Of a stretch of DNA of 64,000 nucleotides, positions 34,397 through 43,173 are shown piece by piece. The notes beneath the pieces were generated by a model, which was not told where the DNA came from, made no database searches, and was given only the letters and a program-made list of their open reading frames with translations. Numbering within the stretch: position 1 is the first letter of the stretch; each line of letters begins with the position of its first letter. The DNA is from SAR116 cluster bacterium AG-426-B08 (GTDB lineage Bacteria; Pseudomonadota; Alphaproteobacteria; Puniceispirillales; Marisalimonadaceae), in assembly GCA_003213175.1 (NCBI GenBank), contig QCNN01000001.1, positions 1 through 64,000 on the forward strand, in the 5' to 3' direction. The position numbers were made by a program, and so were the translations under genes.

Positions 34397-35812
34397 ATGT
34401 CTAAATTACCTAATGACCCTTTGTTAAATATTAGTTTACAACAATTAATTCAAAAAATTAAAAGCCAAGCAATAACTTGTGAAGAAGTTACTAAAATTTA
34501 TCTCAAAAGAATTGAGCTTCTAAATAAAAAATTACATTCGTATATCTATATTGATTATGAAGGGGCAATTAAATCAGCTTCAGCAATTGATAATCTTATA
34601 TCATCAGGAGTTGATTTAGGTCCTTTAATGGGAACACCCATTGCAATCAAAGATATTTGTGCTGTCTCAGGTATGCCTACAACAAATGGTTCTATTGTTA
34701 AATCAGATGATTTAACTGGTTCAGAAGGGACCTTAGTAAAAAGACTCAAAAGCTTGGGTTGTATAATTTTAGGTAAAACTCATACAGTTGAATTTGCATT
34801 AGGTGCAACTGGTTTAAATAAACATAAAGGCACACCTAAAAACCCTTGGGATATCAAAACACACAGATTTCCTGGAGGATCTAGTAGTGGCTCTGCTGTT
34901 GCGGTCGCCTCAGGTCTAGCAGCATTTGCTATTGGAACTGACACAGGTGGTTCTGTAAGAATACCTGCGTCTTTGACTGGTATTGCAGGTCTTAAAACCA
35001 CTAAAGGTGTTTGGCCTACCGATGGTATATTTCCATTATCTCCTACTTTAGATACTCCTGGTCCATTAGCTAGATCTTTAGAAGATATAAAATATATTTT
35101 TAATGCTTACCAATCTAACCTTATATCAGAAAAAAAACTAATGAGCTTGAACGGACTGACCTTAGCTAAATTAGGGTCCCCTTTTACTGATGAATTAGAT
35201 GAAGAAGTTTCAATTGCATATGAAAGTTTCTGTAATGAATTAATTAAAAAAGGAGTAAATATTATTGATTTAAATATTCCAGAGGCGAATGAAAGAACAA
35301 AATTATTCCCTTCAATAGTAGGATCAGAAATAGTGTCAGCATTTGGGGAAACCAGATTCCTTAATGAAGTTGAAAAAATGGACCCTGTGACTGCAAAAAG
35401 GGCAAAAGTAGGACTTGATGTTAGATCAATCGATTATTTAAATTTAAAATCTAGACTAAAAGAATTAGAAGTCATGGCATCAAAATTTTTTCAAAAATAT
35501 GATGCTTTGGTTTCACCAACAACTGTTATGAGAGCTATGAAAGTTAAAGACTGTGAAATTGACGCTCCTTTACATGATAGAAGTTTGTTATCATCAGCTA
35601 ATACACAACCGGCAAATTTGTTTAATCTATGTGCAATAACATACCCTATACAAAAATATTGCGCTGATTTTGGAACAGAAAATTGTTTGCCAGTAGGGTT
35701 TCAAGTTATTTGTGAGAAAAACCATGATATTCAATCAATTGATATAGGATTGGCTTTAGAAAAAGAATTTGGGAAGCCAATCTTACCAGATATAACCAAT
35801 TTTTTATCTTAA
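34397..35812 (+). CDS. amidase-signature family hydrolase
   Basis: Predicted cytoplasmic amide hydrolase using a Lys-cisSer-Ser triad. The 471 residues show the catalytic lysine in GTPIAIKDICAVSG, GGSSSGSAVAVASGLA with the cis-serine and GTDTGGSVRIPASLTG with the nucleophile serine. AGLKTTKGVWPTDGIFPLSPTLDTPGPLARS-type sequence follows the usual spacing (cited by its landmarks GLKTTKG and DTPGPLA). A Shine-Dalgarno AAAGGAG lies just before the ATG. It is not clearly GatA: no gatB or gatC is nearby and the C-terminal part differs. Substrate unknown. Confidence 0.88.
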   Translation: MSKLPNDPLLNISLQQLIQKIKSQAITCEEVTKIYLKRIELLNKKLHSYIYIDYEGAIKSASAIDNLISSGVDLGPLMGTPIAIKDICAVSGMPTTNGSIVKSDDLTGSEGTLVKRLKSLGCIILGKTHTVEFALGATGLNKHKGTPKNPWDIKTHRFPGGSSSGSAVAVASGLAAFAIGTDTGGSVRIPASLTGIAGLKTTKGVWPTDGIFPLSPTLDTPGPLARSLEDIKYIFNAYQSNLISEKKLMSLNGLTLAKLGSPFTDELDEEVSIAYESFCNELIKKGVNIIDLNIPEANERTKLFPSIVGSEIVSAFGETRFLNEVEKMDPVTAKRAKVGLDVRSIDYLNLKSRLKELEVMASKFFQKYDALVSPTTVMRAMKVKDCEIDAPLHDRSLLSSANTQPANLFNLCAITYPIQKYCADFGTENCLPVGFQVICEKNHDIQSIDIGLALEKEFGKPILPDITNFLS

Positions 35813-35816
35813 TGCC

Positions 35817-35838
35817 CTTGAAAAAAGTTTTTTTTAAG
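35817..35838 (+). terminator. possible A/T-rich terminator after the amidase gene
   Basis: CTTG plus an A-run (35817-35826) pairs with a T-run plus AAG (35828-35838), just after the amidase stop at 35812. The stem is nearly all A/T, so it may simply be a homopolymer tract. Confidence 0.33.
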
Positions 35839-35877
35839 TTAAATTCCAAAATAATTATTTAATAAACTAGGAACTAA

Positions 35878-36606
35878 ATGATGGCATTGATAGATGCTAA
35901 AAATTTGAAAAAAAATTTTGGAAGTATTACTGCAGTTAATAATATAAGTCTATCTCTTGATGTAGGAGAGGTAGTTGGATTTTTAGGTCCAAACGGTGCT
36001 GGTAAATCTACAACGATGAAAATGTTAACTGGATTTTTAGATCCAGATGCAGGTACGGTTGATATAAATAATATTAATTTAATGGATAATCCTATAAAAG
36101 CTAAATCTCTTATTGGTTATTTGCCAGAAGGTGCTCCTGCATATTCTGATATGACTGTTTACTCTTTCTTAAATTTTATTGGTTTAATGAGAGGCTTAAA
36201 AGACAAAAAACTTATTCAAAGACTAGATGAAATGGCCAAAACAATTAATCTTTCTGAAGTTTGGAACCAGCCTATTGAAACACTTTCTAAAGGATATAAA
36301 AGAAGAGTAGGCATTGCTCAAGCATTAATTCATGATCCTCAAATTTTAGTATTAGACGAACCAACTGATGGACTTGACCCTAATCAAAAACATGAAATGA
36401 GAAAACTTATAAAATCAATATCTTCAAACAAAGGTATAATAATTTCAACACATATTCTTGAGGAAGTTGAAGCAGTTTGCTCAAGAACAATTATAATATC
36501 TAATGGTAAACTATTGCTTAACAAAAATACAAATGAACTTTTAAAAAATAAAAAAACTACACTTGATGAAGTTTTTAGAAAAATAACTACGATGAGCTCA
36601 AAATAA
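35878..36606 (+). CDS. ABC exporter ATPase, GldA-like
   Basis: ATP-binding subunit of an ABC-2 type exporter. The 242 residues carry Walker A GPNGAGKST near residues 39-47, the Q-loop region GYLPEGAPAY, the signature LSKGYKRRVGIAQAL, Walker B ILVLDEPTDGLDP and the switch histidine in IIISTHILEE. Two Met codons are adjacent (35878 and 35881); either may start. It is followed without gap by the permease, then by GldG-like and DUF4340 genes, the arrangement seen for Gld-type systems. Gliding itself is not implied. The substrate is unknown. Confidence 0.92.
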   Translation: MMALIDAKNLKKNFGSITAVNNISLSLDVGEVVGFLGPNGAGKSTTMKMLTGFLDPDAGTVDINNINLMDNPIKAKSLIGYLPEGAPAYSDMTVYSFLNFIGLMRGLKDKKLIQRLDEMAKTINLSEVWNQPIETLSKGYKRRVGIAQALIHDPQILVLDEPTDGLDPNQKHEMRKLIKSISSNKGIIISTHILEEVEAVCSRTIIISNGKLLLNKNTNELLKNKKTTLDEVFRKITTMSSK

Positions 36607-37353
36607 ATGAAAATATACTTTGAAAAAATACTATACATATTTTTAAGAGAATTTAATGGCTATTTTCGAACACCTTTAGCCTCAATATTTTTACTGGTTT
36701 TTCTGGCTTTGTCTGCGGGAATGTGTTTTTTTATGGGTCAGTTCTTTCAAAGAGGTCAAGCTGATTTAAATTCTTTCTTTATCTGGCATCCTTGGCTTTT
36801 TCTAGTTTTAATGCCTGCTATAGGAATGAGATTGTGGGCAGAAGAAAGAAAATCTGGAACCATAGAACTTTTAATTACGCTTCCAGTAACTAACACTCAA
36901 TTGGTAGTCGGAAAGTTTGTTGCAAGTTGGTTCTTTACATTTATAGCATTACTCCTTACGACACCAATTTGGTTTACCGTCAATTATTTAGGAGAACCTG
37001 ATAACGGTGTTATTTTCATTTCTTATGTCGGAAGTTGGCTAATGGCAGGATGTTTTTTAGCTCTCTCTTCGTGTTTATCTACATTAACAAAAAACCAAGT
37101 AATTGCATTTATAATATCCACAATTAGTTGTTTTATTTTAGTAATGGCAGGTTTTGGATTAATTTTGTCTAGTGTCAGATCTTGGGCACCGATATGGGTA
37201 ACCGAAACAATAACTTCATTATCTTTTCTTTCTCACTTTAAAAGAATTCAGTTTGGAGTTTTAGATCTCACAACTTTGGTGTTTTTTCTTTCAATGATTA
37301 TTCTATGTCTTTGGATAAATATACAGTTAGTACAAATTAAAAAAGCGGATTAA
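36607..37353 (+). CDS. ABC-2 type permease, GldF-like
   Basis: A 248-residue inner-membrane permease with six predicted spans. Landmarks include FLREFNGYFRTPLASIFLLVF at the N terminus, MPAIGMRLWAEERKSGTIELLITLPVTNTQLVVGKF around residue 75, which is typical of this family (landmarks AEERKSGTIELL and VVGKF), and ending in a C-terminal helix. It begins directly after the ATPase stop and ends 4 bases before the GldG-like gene, so it is the transmembrane part of the same exporter. Confidence 0.9.
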   Translation: MKIYFEKILYIFLREFNGYFRTPLASIFLLVFLALSAGMCFFMGQFFQRGQADLNSFFIWHPWLFLVLMPAIGMRLWAEERKSGTIELLITLPVTNTQLVVGKFVASWFFTFIALLLTTPIWFTVNYLGEPDNGVIFISYVGSWLMAGCFLALSSCLSTLTKNQVIAFIISTISCFILVMAGFGLILSSVRSWAPIWVTETITSLSFLSHFKRIQFGVLDLTTLVFFLSMIILCLWINIQLVQIKKAD

Positions 37354-37357
37354 TCAT

Positions 37358-39199
37358 ATGTCACTTCTAAACTTAAATAAAAATGTTTTTACAAAGCTCT
37401 CAATTATTTTATCTTTAGTCTGTTTTTTTGCTATTAATATTATATCTAACAACTCACTAAAAAACTTCACTATAGATGTCACATCAAGTAAACTTTATTC
37501 TGTAAGTGATGGGACAAAAAATTTAATTTCAAATTTAAAAGAGCCAATTCATTTACGATTGTTTATGTCAAGTAATCTTGTAAAATTAGCACCTCAATTA
37601 TCTACTTATGCTAATAGAGTTGAGTCTGTATTAAATGCTTACGCTAATATGTCAAACGGTAAAATTACATTAGAATTAATTGATCCTAAACCTTTTTCTG
37701 ACCAAGAAGACCGTGCTGTGGGGATGGGTATTAGTCCCTTTGGAGGATCTAGTTCGAATGATCCAGTTTATTTTGGATTAGCAGCTACCAACTCAACAAC
37801 TGGACAGAAAAATATTAATGTTTTCTCTCCAGAGAGAGAGCCTTTTTTAGAATATGATATAACAAGATTAATAGCTGAACTTGCACAAACTAAAAAACCA
37901 ATAATAAGTATTATCGACAACCTTGGATTGGAAGCAAACTCAAGAATTGGAAAACCTGAGCAACAAATTCTTACTCAGATGAAAGCTATGTATAATGTTA
38001 ATTATATTGATGACGAAACAATAGAATTACCAGAAAATACTAAAATATTGATTTTAATTAACCCAAAGTATTTGAATGACGAAAAATTATTTATGATTGA
38101 GCAATGGATTTTATCCGGTGGATCAACTTTGATTTTTCTAGATCCATATGCTGAAACAGAGGTTGGTATGAATCCTGGAATGCCCGCTTTAAATCCGAGG
38201 TCTGACTTAAAAAAGTTAATAGATATTTGGAATATTGAATTTGATAACAAAAGATCTGTCGCTGATCCAAAGTTTGCACTCAGAACCGTCAGAAACATTA
38301 AAGGTAGAGAAGTTGAAGTTGCTAACTATCCATGGATACAAATAACAAAAGAGGGAATAAATCAGAACGAAGGTGTTTTAGCCCAACTTTCAAGCATAAT
38401 ATTAACAAATTCAGGGTCTTTTAAAGTTAAAAATGATAAAACGACTTTTACTCCTTTATTAACTGCAAGTGAGTTTTCTGGTTTAGTAGATGCAGACAAG
38501 GCAGGAAATCAAGAGGGCGACCCAAGAGAATTAATTAAAGATTTAAAAACTTCCAACGAAAAACAAATACTTGCTGGTTGGTTAAGAACTGATCTTAAAT
38601 CAGCTTTTCCAGATGGTATAAAAGGAAAGAAAGGCCTTAAAAAATCTAGCCAAAAGTCAAATGTACTTTTAGTTGGTGATTCAGATATGCTAATGGATAG
38701 AAATTGGCTATCCAAACAAAACTTGTTAGGTCAAGAAATAGTGTCTGCATTCGCAAATAATGGTGACTTTGTATTAAATGTAATTGAAAATATGATTGGT
38801 GGTGCGGTTTTATCTGATTTAAGAGGTAAGGGTATTTCTTGGAAACCTTTTGTCAAAATATCAGAATTAGAGAGGAAAGCTGAAGAAAAGTTTTTGTCTG
38901 AAGAGCAAGCTTTAGCAGAAAAATTGGAGAAAATGGAAAACAAAATCCAACAGCTAACTAAAAACAACGAGAATGAGAGTGACGTATTATCTCCTCAAAC
39001 TATAAAAGCTATAGAAGGATTTAAATCTGAAATGATGACAACTAGAGCAGAACTTAGAAATGTGAAATTTAATCTTAGAAGAGATGTAGAAAACCTTAAA
39101 TCTACAATTATGTTCATAAATATTGGTTTGTTACCTACTATTGTAGCTACTTTAGCCCTGCTGATTGCACTCCGCAGACCAAGAAATATGAACAATTGA
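37358..39199 (+). CDS. GldG-like ABC transporter auxiliary protein
   Basis: Accessory membrane protein of the exporter. The 613 residues have one N-terminal span (about residues 13-31), then a large, presumably periplasmic region starting with the typical TIDVTSSKLYSVSDGTKNL, corresponding to the GldG/ABC_transp_aux domain. A coiled coil is likely around residues 495-580, where Glu, Lys and Leu are periodic (LAEKLEKMENKIQQL). A final span (about 585-607) ends with RRPRNMNN in the cytoplasm. It overlaps the TTG of the next frame at its stop. The role in substrate handling is unknown. Confidence 0.88.
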   Translation: MSLLNLNKNVFTKLSIILSLVCFFAINIISNNSLKNFTIDVTSSKLYSVSDGTKNLISNLKEPIHLRLFMSSNLVKLAPQLSTYANRVESVLNAYANMSNGKITLELIDPKPFSDQEDRAVGMGISPFGGSSSNDPVYFGLAATNSTTGQKNINVFSPEREPFLEYDITRLIAELAQTKKPIISIIDNLGLEANSRIGKPEQQILTQMKAMYNVNYIDDETIELPENTKILILINPKYLNDEKLFMIEQWILSGGSTLIFLDPYAETEVGMNPGMPALNPRSDLKKLIDIWNIEFDNKRSVADPKFALRTVRNIKGREVEVANYPWIQITKEGINQNEGVLAQLSSIILTNSGSFKVKNDKTTFTPLLTASEFSGLVDADKAGNQEGDPRELIKDLKTSNEKQILAGWLRTDLKSAFPDGIKGKKGLKKSSQKSNVLLVGDSDMLMDRNWLSKQNLLGQEIVSAFANNGDFVLNVIENMIGGAVLSDLRGKGISWKPFVKISELERKAEEKFLSEEQALAEKLEKMENKIQQLTKNNENESDVLSPQTIKAIEGFKSEMMTTRAELRNVKFNLRRDVENLKSTIMFINIGLLPTIVATLALLIALRRPRNMNN

Positions 39200-40242
39200 T
39201 AAGGAATACATGGAATAATATGATATTAAGAAAATTTATATATTTTTTAAGCTTTACTGTTTTATTGGTATTTCTTGCTATTTTTTCCACCTATAAGGAT
39301 GATAGCTCAAACTTATTTGCTGAAAGGGGTGATGTATTTTTAAAAAACCTGACAGCTGAGATAAATAATATTAATAAAATTTCTATCTTAGGTAGAGAAT
39401 TGGATATGGAATTAATAAAATATAAGAATAAATTTATTGATCCTTCAGGATATCCATTTAAAGATGGTGTTTGGGAAAGTTTTATCACAAGCCTTTCCTT
39501 ACTCAGGATTGAAGAAAAGAAAACAAATGATCCAGATAGATTAAAAGAATTAAACTTAATTTCTATAGATAAATTCGATAAAAATGACGATGTAAACGAT
39601 CCCGCAACAAAAATCGTCTTCTATAACAAAAATAATAATGTTTTTAAATCTATATTGCTAGGTAAAATAGATAGAACTGTTGGTGGTATAAGTGGTGGTC
39701 AATTTGGACGATTTGAAGACAATTTTCAAAGTTATCTTTTGAAGGGTGCTTTACGAATGCCTTCTGGAAAATCTGATTGGTTTCAAAGTTTACTTTTTCA
39801 AACACAAAAAGATGATTTAGTTTCCGTAAAGTTAATAAATGAAAGAACTGTTTTTGAAGTTGAAAATAAAGAAAAAAAATTAAAACTTAAAAATAATCCT
39901 GACCTAAATATAGATGATGAAAAACTCACTCAGATATCTGAAATTATTGAAAGTTTTTATTTTTATGATGTTCGTAAAGATAACCCTAATATTGAGAAAA
40001 AAGGACCAAAACTAGTTTTTAATCTTAAAGAAGGTTTTAGTATAAATATTAAGTTTGTAGAAAAAAAGAAAGATAGCGACGAAGCATGGGTTCTATTGAG
40101 CTCTGTGTCCAAAAACAAAAAATCAGACGACAAATCGAAAGAAATAAACAAAAAAACAACTGGATTTCAATTTCTAGCAAATATTAACACATCTGAAGTT
40201 CTCAATTGGAGAATTAAAAACTTAATAAAGAAGAAAAACTAA
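39196..40242 (+). CDS. DUF4340-type membrane-anchored protein of the Gld-like operon
   Basis: A 348-residue protein with one N-terminal span (about residues 12-30) and a long lysine-rich exterior domain, matching the DUF4340 protein that often follows GldG in this operon type. Residues from about 150 include GKIDRTVGGISGGQFGRFE and a repeat of short beta-type segments (DPDRLKELN, VFEVENKEKKL) as expected for that domain. The frame opens with TTG at 39196 overlapping the previous stop; ATG at 39220 follows AAGGAA at 39201-39206 (13-base spacing) and is a good alternative, giving 340 residues. Its stop interlocks with that of the convergent gene (CTAA). Confidence 0.78.
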   Translation: MIRNTWNNMILRKFIYFLSFTVLLVFLAIFSTYKDDSSNLFAERGDVFLKNLTAEINNINKISILGRELDMELIKYKNKFIDPSGYPFKDGVWESFITSLSLLRIEEKKTNDPDRLKELNLISIDKFDKNDDVNDPATKIVFYNKNNNVFKSILLGKIDRTVGGISGGQFGRFEDNFQSYLLKGALRMPSGKSDWFQSLLFQTQKDDLVSVKLINERTVFEVENKEKKLKLKNNPDLNIDDEKLTQISEIIESFYFYDVRKDNPNIEKKGPKLVFNLKEGFSINIKFVEKKKDSDEAWVLLSSVSKNKKSDDKSKEINKKTTGFQFLANINTSEVLNWRIKNLIKKKN

Positions 40243-41429
40243 TAAGACCTTGGCATGCCTAACACGTGTTCTGCTAAATAAGATAATATCAAATTTGTTG
40301 AAATTGGCGCAACCTGATATAACCTAGCCTCCCTATATTTTCTTTCAATGTCATATTCTTCGGCAAAACCAAATCCTCCGTACGTTTGAACACATGCCTC
40401 AGCTGCTGACCAGGATGCATCTGCAGCTAAAAGTTTAGCGGTGTTCGCTTCTTCACCTATAGATTCTCCTTTATCATATAAATTAGCAGCATGATAAACC
40501 ATCAATTCTGCAGCCTTCATATTTGCATAAGCTCGAGCTATTGGAAATTGTATTCCTTGATTCTGTCCAATAGGTCTACCAAAAACATGTCTATCATTTG
40601 CATAATTTGTCGACTTGTTTGTAAACCATTTTGCATCGCCAATACATTCAGCTGCAATCAAAATTCTTTCTGCATTCATACCCGACAATATGTACCTAAA
40701 GCCTCTTCCTTCATCTCCAATTAGATTGTCCTCAGGTATCCTTAAGTTATCAAAGAAAACCTCTGTAGTAGAGTGGTTCATCATAGTTTTGATTGGCTTT
40801 ATACTTAAACCTTTTTTCTTTGCTTCTTGCATATCTAATAAAAAAACTGATAAGCCCTCAGTTTTTTTACTAACTTGGTTTAGTGGTGTTGTTCGAGCTA
40901 ATAACAACATTAAATCTGAATGCTCAGCACGGCTTGTCCAAATTTTTTGTCCATTGATAATATATTCATCACCATCTTTAATTGCAGTAGTCCTTAAACT
41001 AGTTGTATCTGTACCACTTGTAGGCTCCGTTACACCAAAAGCTTGTAATCTCAGTGTTCCATCAGCTATTTTTGGTAAATACTTCTTTTTTTGCAATTCT
41101 GAACCATGTCTTAAAACAGTCCCCATAGTATACATTTGAGCATGACAAGCAGCTGCATTACATCCTTGATGATGTATTTCTTCCAAAATAGTTGATGCCG
41201 CAACAATACCTAGACCTGATCCACCATACTCTTCTGGAATTAATACACTCAAAAAGCCAGACTCTGTCAAGGCTTTCACAAATTCTGTTGGATACTCTTG
41301 ATTTCTATCTAATTCTCTCCAGTAATCACCGGAATAATCCTGACAAAGTTTGGCAACTGACAGTCTTATTTCTGAAATAGTTTCTTGTTGTGAATTAATA
41401 ACATCATTACTTGTTATAGATTCTGGCAT
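40239..41429 (-). CDS. acyl-CoA dehydrogenase
   Basis: FAD-dependent alpha,beta-dehydrogenation of an acyl-CoA. The 396 residues show the FAD/substrate loop AFGVTEPTSGTDTTSL near residues 131-146, WTSRAEHSDLMLLLAR, GFRYILSGMNAERILIAAECIGDA and TYGGFGFAEEYDIERKYREARLYQV. At the usual catalytic site after IYEGT the protein reads LYQVAPISTN, with no Glu. The acidic residue in MNAERI instead matches the isovaleryl-CoA/long-chain type position (LDLER), so that Glu is the likely base. It is a single gene upstream of nothing related, and the substrate is unknown, perhaps a branched-chain acyl-CoA. Confidence 0.9.
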   Translation of the reverse strand: MPESITSNDVINSQQETISEIRLSVAKLCQDYSGDYWRELDRNQEYPTEFVKALTESGFLSVLIPEEYGGSGLGIVAASTILEEIHHQGCNAAACHAQMYTMGTVLRHGSELQKKKYLPKIADGTLRLQAFGVTEPTSGTDTTSLRTTAIKDGDEYIINGQKIWTSRAEHSDLMLLLARTTPLNQVSKKTEGLSVFLLDMQEAKKKGLSIKPIKTMMNHSTTEVFFDNLRIPEDNLIGDEGRGFRYILSGMNAERILIAAECIGDAKWFTNKSTNYANDRHVFGRPIGQNQGIQFPIARAYANMKAAELMVYHAANLYDKGESIGEEANTAKLLAADASWSAAEACVQTYGGFGFAEEYDIERKYREARLYQVAPISTNLILSYLAEHVLGMPRSY

Positions 41430-41517
41430 TTAATTGACCCTTATTAAATTATATAATAGATAAAATAAACATTTTTTTGTAGATTAAAAGATATAGATTT
41501 ATTTATTGGAGATTTTC

Positions 41518-41937
41518 TTGAAATTAACATTTCATCATATCAATTATGTTTCAAAAAATGTAAATGAATTAAATAATTTTTATAAAAATATTTTGCAAAT
41601 GGACACCGTTCCAGAGACAAACTTTCCTAGAACATCATCAACAGATAACTCTGGTTATGATGGGAAAATAAAGTTTTTGACAGAAGGTAGTATGCAAATG
41701 CACTTAGCAGAAAAAAATTTAAATGTAGCAAAAATTAATAACCAGCATATAAATCCTGTGGAAAAGGGACATATTGCTTTTAGAACAGATGATATAGAGG
41801 CATTTAAAAAAATTTTAATAAAAAACAACATAAATTTTGCAGATTACGGAACTGCTTTTGCAAAAGAGTGGTACCAAATTTTTTTTTACGATCCTGAAGG
41901 AAATATAGTGGAAGTTCATCAATTATTAAAAAATTAA
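41518..41937 (+). CDS. VOC (glyoxalase-like) family protein
   Basis: A 139-residue vicinal-oxygen-chelate protein with two beta-alpha-beta-beta-beta halves. Metal-site residues appear as FHHINYVS at the N terminus (His) and the glutamate motifs near GHIAFRTDD and DPEGNIVEVHQ. A frame starting TTG at 41506 is open, but GGAG at 41508-41511 sits inside it and lies 6 bases before the TTG at 41518, which gives the standard MKLTFHHINYV start; I chose that. The MFS gene begins 3 bases after the stop, so they are likely co-transcribed. Fosfomycin-resistance or glyoxalase-type reactions cannot be told apart. Confidence 0.82.
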   Translation: MKLTFHHINYVSKNVNELNNFYKNILQMDTVPETNFPRTSSTDNSGYDGKIKFLTEGSMQMHLAEKNLNVAKINNQHINPVEKGHIAFRTDDIEAFKKILIKNNINFADYGTAFAKEWYQIFFYDPEGNIVEVHQLLKN

Positions 41938-41940
41938 TTG

Positions 41941-43173
41941 ATGATTATAGAATGTTTTCAAAATAAAAAATTCAATATCCTCTGGTCAGCAGGATGTATG
42001 ACTGGAGTTGCAAGAGCTATGGAATTTCTTGCACTTAGCTTATTTATTTTAGAAGGTCTTGGAATTGCATTTTTAATAACCATTGTTTTTGCAACAAGAA
42101 TGCTTCCGATGAGTTTATTAGGAATTTTTATTGGTTCAATTTCAGAAAATGTAAAAGCTTCAAGTGTGGTCACGTTTTTATATTTGTGTTCAACCATTAT
42201 CGTACTTTGTTGTTTCATTTTACAAGCAAATGATTACTTCAATATTTATTTAGCTTTGACTTTAGCATTCATTAATGGAACGACATGGGTGGCAGACTTA
42301 GCAGTTAGAAGGAGAATTATAACAGAAAATATTGAAGAAAAATTTTTAAGTACCTCTCTAGCAATGGAAACTTTATCAAATAATGCTACTCGTCTAATAG
42401 GTCCTTTATGCACTGGATTTTTATATATTACTATAGGATTAGAAGGTATTTTTTTTATCTTATTTTTTTTATATTTTAGTGCTCTAATCTTTATTATTGT
42501 TTTTCAAACTAAATTTGAAAAATCCAAAAGCCAAAAATCTAGAAACTTTTCTGTTTTGGATGAAACAACGAATTTATATTTTAATATTAAGAAAACAGTT
42601 TTACATGGATATAAAGATGCAAAGTTAAGACTATTACTTGTGGTAACCTTAATCTTTAATCTTTTTGGCTTTCCCCTAATTTCTCTAGTTCCAGTTTATG
42701 GAAAAAATAATTTAAGTTTAAACGAATTTGATATTGGAATATTGGCTTCTTCAGAAGGCCTAGGTGCATTAATAGGATCTTTGATAATTGCGAAATTTTC
42801 GCCTCAAAAAAATCTTTCATTACTATTTTTATTTGGATGTGTAGGTTTTTTCATTGGTATGTTTTGTTTTTCTATTAGCCCAAGTTTAATCATAGGTTTT
42901 GTATGTTTAACTATTGGAGGGATATTTCTATCAGGTTTTAGCACAATGCAGGGAGCATTAACTTTTAGGTCTGCTAAAAAAGGAGAAAGAGGTTACAATT
43001 TCGGAATACTGGTAACTTTTATAGGCATGGCACCTTTAGGTTTACTGTATCTTTCTTTTTTAATAACAACTCTTCCAGTTGAAAAATTAATTCAAATTAA
43101 TACTACAATTGCCTTCATTACTCTGACAATTATTGGCTATTTCATATATAAGAAAAAGTTTATTATTTTTTAA
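41941..43173 (+). CDS. MFS transporter
   Basis: About 410 residues with 11-12 predicted spans. Landmarks: LWSAGCMTGVARAMEFLALSLFILEGLG at the N terminus, ATRMLPMSLLGIFIGSISENV in the second span pair, and LASSEGLGALIGSLIIAKF in the C-terminal half. Both TTG (41938) and ATG (41941) can start; the ATG is preferred. Probably follows the VOC gene on the same transcript. Its stop codon interlocks with htpG (TTAA). The exported or imported substrate is unknown; drug or metabolite efflux is the most common role for this branch. Confidence 0.84.
   Translation: MIIECFQNKKFNILWSAGCMTGVARAMEFLALSLFILEGLGIAFLITIVFATRMLPMSLLGIFIGSISENVKASSVVTFLYLCSTIIVLCCFILQANDYFNIYLALTLAFINGTTWVADLAVRRRIITENIEEKFLSTSLAMETLSNNATRLIGPLCTGFLYITIGLEGIFFILFFLYFSALIFIIVFQTKFEKSKSQKSRNFSVLDETTNLYFNIKKTVLHGYKDAKLRLLLVVTLIFNLFGFPLISLVPVYGKNNLSLNEFDIGILASSEGLGALIGSLIIAKFSPQKNLSLLFLFGCVGFFIGMFCFSISPSLIIGFVCLTIGGIFLSGFSTMQGALTFRSAKKGERGYNFGILVTFIGMAPLGLLYLSFLITTLPVEKLIQINTTIAFITLTIIGYFIYKKKFIIF

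Noticed and set aside
34397-35812. assignment of the amidase as GatA
   Set aside because: The amidase signature fits, but no gatB or gatC is adjacent and the sequence outside the signature does not look like GatA.
40615-41139. 174-codon open frame on the plus strand
   Set aside because: It lies inside the acyl-CoA dehydrogenase gene on the opposite strand, with no ribosome-binding site or family match.
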